Assembly: GCA_020216785.1 (NCBI GenBank)
Contig: JAIWNO010000279.1
Span: forward strand, 1 to 10,000
DNA from: Desulfomonile sp.
GTDB lineage: Bacteria; Desulfobacterota; Desulfomonilia; Desulfomonilales; Desulfomonilaceae
DNA length: 10,000 nt
Direction of reading: 5' to 3'
This document shows positions 6,239-10,000 of this stretch, one piece after another. A model generated the notes under the pieces. That model worked only from the letters and a program-made list of their open reading frames with translations, was not told where the DNA came from and searched no databases. The translations under genes and the position numbers were made by a program. The number at the start of each line of letters is the position of its first letter. Position 1 is the stretch's first letter.

Positions 6239-7522
6239 ATGGACACGAGCGTGGAGTTGCTCGGAGATGCCCGAATTGCCACTCCCATGAAAGGAGTGAC
6301 GTTTGTTGCCCCCGATGAGCGGGTACTGGTCGATGTGTCTGCCGGCCGAGTCAAGGCAGACCTGATCGAAGGTCGGAACCCCGCGGCCTTTCTCAAGGCG
6401 GGCCCTCGCAGCATGATCTATTTCGATCCGAGCAAGCTCAAGGCCGCTCTGGTGACCTGCGGCGGCCTCTGTCCTGGGTTGAACAACGTGATTCGTTCCG
6501 TGGTGCTGACGCTCTACCACAATTACGGCGTGAGGAACATCCTGGGCATTCGGTACGGTTTCCAAGGGCTCGTCCCTGCATATGGCCATCCCGTGGTAGA
6601 GCTGACGCCCGATTCGGTCGGAGGCATTAATGAAATGGGCGGGACGATCCTCTCTTCGTCTCGCGGTCCCCAGGATATCGACGAAATGGTGGACGCGCTG
6701 GAACGGATGAACGTGGGGATATTCTTCATGATGGGCGGCGACGGCACATTCAGGGCCGCGGCGAGGATATGCGACGCGATCCGGCAGCGCGGCTCAAAAA
6801 TAGCCGTCATCGGCATCCCAAAGACAATCGACAACGATATCAACTTGCTGTCACGCTCCTTCGGATTCAACACCGCTGTAGAAATGGCCACCCGCGCGAT
6901 CGCGTCCGCGCACGTGGAGGCGTTGGCCTATCCGAACGGCGTGGGCTTGGTGAAGCTCATGGGCCGCAATTCGGGATTCATTGCCGCGACTGCCGCACTC
7001 GCGCAACGCGACGCGAACCTCGTGCTTATACCGGAGAGCGACTTCGACGTGGAAGGGCCGCACGGGCTTCTCCAGTGGCTCGAAGACCGTCTTGGCCGGC
7101 GCAAGCACGCTGTCATCGTTGTGGCAGAAGGCGCAGGTCAGCGATACTGCGCGGGCGAAGGGACCGACGAGTCCGGCAACCCGAGACTCGGTGACATCGG
7201 CCTGTGGCTCCGAGATACGATAACCAGATATTTCGCTGAGAAAGGAATCGAACTTAATCTCAAGTACATCGATCCGAGCTATATGATCCGATCGGTGCCT
7301 GCCAATTCCGACGACTCGGTGTTTTGCGGATTTCTCGGACAGAATGCGGTGCATGAGGGCATGTCGGGCAAAACCGGGATGGTCGTGGGAGCGTGGAACG
7401 ACGAGTTTGTGTGCATCCCGATCAGGCTTGTCGCGACGGGCCGCAAGCGGGTTCCATTGGACGGGAAGCTCTGGAACAGCGTTCTGGAAGCCACGGGACA
7501 GCCGTCTCTCAAGCCGAGTTAG
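6239..7522 (+). CDS. 6-phosphofructokinase, plant-type ATP-dependent clade
   Basis: The 427-residue enzyme phosphorylates fructose 6-phosphate to fructose 1,6-bisphosphate, the committed step of glycolysis. Motifs in order are GGLCPGLN (75-82), GGDGT (166-170), PKTIDND (194-200, catalytic Asp 198), MGRNSG (241-246), IPES (264-267) and YIDPSYMIRS (343-352). The Gly in GGDGT, where PPi-dependent enzymes have Asp (GGDD), predicts ATP as donor. The Lys in PKTIDND is shared with PPi-enzymes and with plant and trypanosomatid ATP-PFKs, which this sequence most resembles, including a longer N-terminus of about 70 residues than E. coli PfkA. The ATG start has AGGAGG ten bases upstream. The upstream region is a MITE tip, so its expression may depend on that element. 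The donor should be treated as predicted, not shown. Confidence 0.93.
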   Translation: MDTSVELLGDARIATPMKGVTFVAPDERVLVDVSAGRVKADLIEGRNPAAFLKAGPRSMIYFDPSKLKAALVTCGGLCPGLNNVIRSVVLTLYHNYGVRNILGIRYGFQGLVPAYGHPVVELTPDSVGGINEMGGTILSSSRGPQDIDEMVDALERMNVGIFFMMGGDGTFRAAARICDAIRQRGSKIAVIGIPKTIDNDINLLSRSFGFNTAVEMATRAIASAHVEALAYPNGVGLVKLMGRNSGFIAATAALAQRDANLVLIPESDFDVEGPHGLLQWLEDRLGRRKHAVIVVAEGAGQRYCAGEGTDESGNPRLGDIGLWLRDTITRYFAEKGIELNLKYIDPSYMIRSVPANSDDSVFCGFLGQNAVHEGMSGKTGMVVGAWNDEFVCIPIRLVATGRKRVPLDGKLWNSVLEATGQPSLKPS

Positions 7523-7565
7523 GCCGGATGATGACGCCGTCTTTTGAAAAGTTCTCTTAAATGAC

Positions 7566-7594
7566 TGGACTATCGTAAGAAATCAGTATATAAT
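7566..7594 (+). promoter_or_regulatory. Promoter of the small secreted-protein gene
   Basis: TGGACT (7566-7571), a 17-bp spacer and a perfect TATAAT (7589-7594) precede the gene. The predicted start, near 7601, lies just before the GGAGGT ribosome binding site (7603-7608), leaving a leader of about 13 nt. Confidence 0.55.
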
Positions 7595-7613
7595 TACATA
7601 TCGGAGGTATGTG

Positions 7614-8120
7614 ATGAGGAAAAAGACCTTTGTAGTCGTTGTTCTCCTGCTCGCGCTTATCTGCGCCGCGGCCGCTGCCTGGGCATCGCCCATGTTCGTG
7701 GCCACCGCGAAGAATTTCCGGGGAGCTATCTTCCTCGGATACGGTCCTACGCCGCAACACGCCACGGAAGCGGCTGTATCCAATTGCACCCAGCACTCTT
7801 TCTTGCCACCCTCATGCAGAGTGATCAATGTACGTATGGAGTGCCCGCCGCCTCCGCCGTGCCCTCCGCCCGGAATTTCCAAGGTTCCACCGAAATACAG
7901 GGGCAGCGCGGCCGTGTACGGCGGAACCCCTGGGTTGACTCCGCAGGCCGCACGGAGCGGTTACAACTTTCCCGCGCGTGCAGAGAGCCGTGGGAGCATC
8001 GATTCCACTGCACGAAAGCTCGACGCAAGCCGGAGCGTTCCGCGGAGCCCGAGCGTAGAGGAAGACTCGCAGCGACCCAATTCGGACAAAGCCTACAGGT
8101 GGGGCCGGACAAGCCAGTGA
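7614..8120 (+). CDS. Small secreted protein, proline-rich, function unknown
   Basis: This 168-residue product has a classical signal peptide: MRKK, a hydrophobic core to about residue 20 and an AxA-type site near AWA (22-24). The first 60 mature residues have the pattern FxGxIFLGYGPTPQHA, then Cys, then SCRV, resembling small periplasmic domains of the DUF4189 type in general form; that is a weak likeness only. A Cys-Pro run (CPPPPPCPPPG) follows, then a basic, Ser/Arg-rich tail without obvious domains. ATG 7614 is chosen because GGAGGT is five bases upstream; a GTG at 7611 would be too close. It is followed by a second small envelope gene on the same strand, and the two may be co-transcribed. 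I cannot assign a function. Confidence 0.7.
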   Translation: MRKKTFVVVVLLLALICAAAAAWASPMFVATAKNFRGAIFLGYGPTPQHATEAAVSNCTQHSFLPPSCRVINVRMECPPPPPCPPPGISKVPPKYRGSAAVYGGTPGLTPQAARSGYNFPARAESRGSIDSTARKLDASRSVPRSPSVEEDSQRPNSDKAYRWGRTSQ

Positions 8121-8142
8121 TTTACGCGGCGTCATGACTGAC

Positions 8143-8174
8143 AGGCCCTCCTGAAGGAAGAGTCCGGAGGGCCT
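8143..8174 (+). terminator. Hairpin between the two small genes; overlaps the next RBS
   Basis: AGGCCCTCC (8143-8151) and GGAGGGCCT (8166-8174) form a perfect 9-bp stem with a 14-nt loop, 22 bases after the previous stop codon. Only TT follows, so termination would be weak. The right arm contains the GGAGG that would serve as ribosome binding site for the next gene, so folding would hide it. Confidence 0.5.
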
Positions 8175-8179
8175 TCGGT

Positions 8180-8818
8180 GTGACTATGAAAAAGCTTTTG
8201 ATACTGATCGGTGGGCTGGTCGTGATTTGCTTCGCGACCTATGGGGCGATCAGGGCCGTTTCGGACCTCTTCGGTGGAAGGGCCGCGGAAAAGGCCTCCG
8301 AGGTCGCGCAGTCATTCGCGGCAGGGACGGCCGCAAAGGCCGGCGAGAAGATCGCCGAGGCCATCAAACAGATTCCTGACAAAAAGCTGGAAGATGATGC
8401 CGAACTGATGACGCGCAAACTCTACTATCTATCCAAGGGCGCGCTCAAAGGTCAGATCGACGCCATCCTCAGCGACCCCAATCGTGCTGAAGTTCCCCAA
8501 AAAATGTACGAAGCCGGCAAGGACATCTCCGAACGCGTGGTGAAGCCGTTTGCCCGCGGCCTTGCTGAAAGCTCATCAGGCCTGCTGGAGGGCGGTGAAG
8601 ATCAGGTTCGGAAGCTCAAGGAGTTGACCCGGGAAAGCAAAGACCTGCTCGAGGTTCTGACTCAGCAACTCGGTCAAATCGGCAAGGCTATCAAAGAGAA
8701 CGCTCCGCCGCTGCCACCGCCGCCGGGATTTCCTTCTCCTGCACGACCTTTCCCGCAAACACCCTATGCGCCGCCATTCCCAGGGGTTGGGCCTGAGCAG
8801 GGCCTACCGATGCGATAA
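8180..8818 (+). CDS. Membrane-anchored helical protein with proline-rich tail, unknown
   Basis: The product is 212 residues if it starts at GTG 8180, which has GGAGG nine bases upstream; ATG 8186 (210 residues) is the alternative and gives a typical MKKLL beginning. Residues 4-25 form one hydrophobic segment without a clear cleavage site, suggesting an N-terminal membrane anchor. Residues 30-175 are Ala/Lys/Glu-rich and probably mostly helical, with amphipathic stretches that may form coiled coil. The tail from about 175 is Pro-rich (PPLPPPPGFP). No known domain is recognised. Its stop codon directly abuts the stop codon of convergent glgB. Together with the preceding gene it may form a small envelope-related unit; this is inferred only from position and topology. 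Confidence 0.7.
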   Translation: MTMKKLLILIGGLVVICFATYGAIRAVSDLFGGRAAEKASEVAQSFAAGTAAKAGEKIAEAIKQIPDKKLEDDAELMTRKLYYLSKGALKGQIDAILSDPNRAEVPQKMYEAGKDISERVVKPFARGLAESSSGLLEGGEDQVRKLKELTRESKDLLEVLTQQLGQIGKAIKENAPPLPPPPGFPSPARPFPQTPYAPPFPGVGPEQGLPMR

Positions 8819-10000
8819 TCAACGTTTCCGAAAGATCAGGCACCCGAGCGGCGGCAGGATCAGGTCCAGCGACTGCGGAAATCCGTGGCGGGCAACCGGG
8901 GCGGTGGACACGAGACCGCCGTTTCCGATGTCGTTCCCGCCATAGTATGAAGAATCGCTATTGATCAGCTCCACGTAATCGCCCGGCTCCGGGACGCCTA
9001 CCAGATAGTGCTCACGTATAACCGGTGTGAAGTTGAGCACGCAAACGAGGAAATTGTCAGGACCCCGCCGGATGTAGCACAGCACACTGCTCAGGTAATC
9101 ATTGCAGTCGATCCAATGAAAGCCCCTGGGAGAGTGGTCCCATTGCCACAGGGTGCTGTCCGAGCGATAGAGCGCGCCGAGATCCATGAGGAACCGCGAA
9201 ATTCCTTCGTGGACGGGATACTGCAAGAGTTCCAGCTCCAAGGCAGCTTCGTGATGCCACTCATTCCAAGTCCCCAGCTCGGACCCCGCCATTAACAGCT
9301 TCTTTCCCGGATGCGTGTACATATAACCCAGCAACAACCTCAGGTTGGCGAATTTCTGCAAGTCGTCGCCGGGCATCTTCCGCAGAAGCGATCCTTTGCC
9401 ATACACGACCTCGTCGTGTGAGAGGGGAAGGATAAAGTTCTCGCTGTACGCGTACATCATCGAGAAAGTCAGGTCATTATGGTGGAAACTGCGGTGGATG
9501 GGCTCTTTTGAAAAGTACTTCAGCGTATCGTGCATCCAACCCATGTCCCACTTGAAGCCGAAGCCGAGGCCGCCCAGATAGACCGGCGTCGTTACGCCGC
9601 CCCACGCGGTGGATTCCTCCGCGATGGTCACACACCCCGGAAATCGCCCGTAAACCACCGTATTAAGCTCTTTAATGAATTCGATGGCCTCGAGGTTTTC
9701 ATTGCCCCCGTACATGTTCGGGACCCATGCGTCATCAGGGCGGCTGTAGTCCAGATAGAGCATTGACGCCACCGCGTCCACTCTCAGCCCGTCCGCATGG
9801 TATTTGTCCAGCCAGAACAACGCGTTGCTCACGAGGTAGTTCCGAACCTCGTTCCGGCCGTAATTGAAGATGAGCGTTCCCCAATCCAGATGCTCACCTT
9901 TGCGCGGGTCTTCATGCTCGTACAGCGCGGTCCCATCGAATAGCCGAAGCGCGAAATCATCCTTGGGGAAGTGCGCGGGCACCCAATCGAGGATCACGCC
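8819..10000 (-). CDS. glgB: 1,4-alpha-glucan branching enzyme GlgB (C-terminal part)
   Basis: GlgB cleaves an alpha-1,4 chain and transfers it to make alpha-1,6 branches in glycogen. The visible 393 residues cover most of the GH13 catalytic barrel and the C-terminal beta domain. The reading frame is open at the right edge, so the N-terminal part, including the CBM48-type domain, lies outside the window. Catalytic motifs, numbered from the first Met in the window, are DGLRVDAV (nucleophile D74), TIAEEST (acid/base E127) and LSHDEVVYGKGS (D195), with ILDWVPAHFP at the start of the visible part. The C-terminus ends as usual with a short hydrophobic and basic strand (GCLIFRKR). No damage is visible. 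It converges on the small membrane protein gene with no intergenic base, so no separate terminator fits between them. Confidence 0.95.
   Translation of the reverse strand, partial: GVILDWVPAHFPKDDFALRLFDGTALYEHEDPRKGEHLDWGTLIFNYGRNEVRNYLVSNALFWLDKYHADGLRVDAVASMLYLDYSRPDDAWVPNMYGGNENLEAIEFIKELNTVVYGRFPGCVTIAEESTAWGGVTTPVYLGGLGFGFKWDMGWMHDTLKYFSKEPIHRSFHHNDLTFSMMYAYSENFILPLSHDEVVYGKGSLLRKMPGDDLQKFANLRLLLGYMYTHPGKKLLMAGSELGTWNEWHHEAALELELLQYPVHEGISRFLMDLGALYRSDSTLWQWDHSPRGFHWIDCNDYLSSVLCYIRRGPDNFLVCVLNFTPVIREHYLVGVPEPGDYVELINSDSSYYGGNDIGNGGLVSTAPVARHGFPQSLDLILPPLGCLIFRKR

Overview
The window looks like chromosome from a Gram-negative bacterium of moderately high GC content. An lpxB gene implies lipid A and an outer membrane. 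Gene density is ordinary, but intergenic DNA is rich in small palindromes. I cannot name the phylum. The plant-type phosphofructokinase, the Cys-rich radical SAM protein and the intergenic palindromes would fit several little-cultivated Gram-negative lineages, but that is a guess. I see no rRNA, tRNA, CRISPR array, integrase or transposase gene.

Layout, left to right. Positions 1-116 hold the truncated first copy (A) of a short MITE-like element. A minus-strand gene (202-1755) encodes a Cys-rich radical SAM enzyme resembling the tetraether/membrane-spanning-lipid synthase group. It is divergent from lpxB (2038-3273, plus), with an AT-rich promoter region between them. A 427-bp gap (3274-3700) holds two hairpins. 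A minus-strand pair follows: greA (5072-5542) and a protein with two complete HAD phosphatase domains (3701-5029). The greA mRNA probably starts near 5677 and has a long leader with a strong hairpin. Positions 5713-6052 are non-coding and hold several unrelated palindromes. They lead into a complete second MITE copy (B, 6053-6213), inverted relative to copy A. The right tip of copy B lies directly before a phosphofructokinase gene (6239-7522). Two small genes follow: a secreted protein (7614-8120) and a membrane-anchored, proline-tailed protein (8180-8818). The window ends inside a convergent glgB gene (8819 to beyond 10000).

The functions centre on the cell envelope (lipid A synthesis and a possible membrane-lipid radical SAM enzyme), sugar phosphate and glycogen metabolism (PFK, GlgB, phosphatases) and transcription elongation (GreA). 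The strongest non-gene signals are the inverted MITE pair flanking a four-gene block, the possible promoter at the MITE tip in front of pfk, and the greA leader hairpin. No new defence or mobile system is evident. The least explained genes are the radical SAM protein, the double-HAD protein and the two small envelope proteins.
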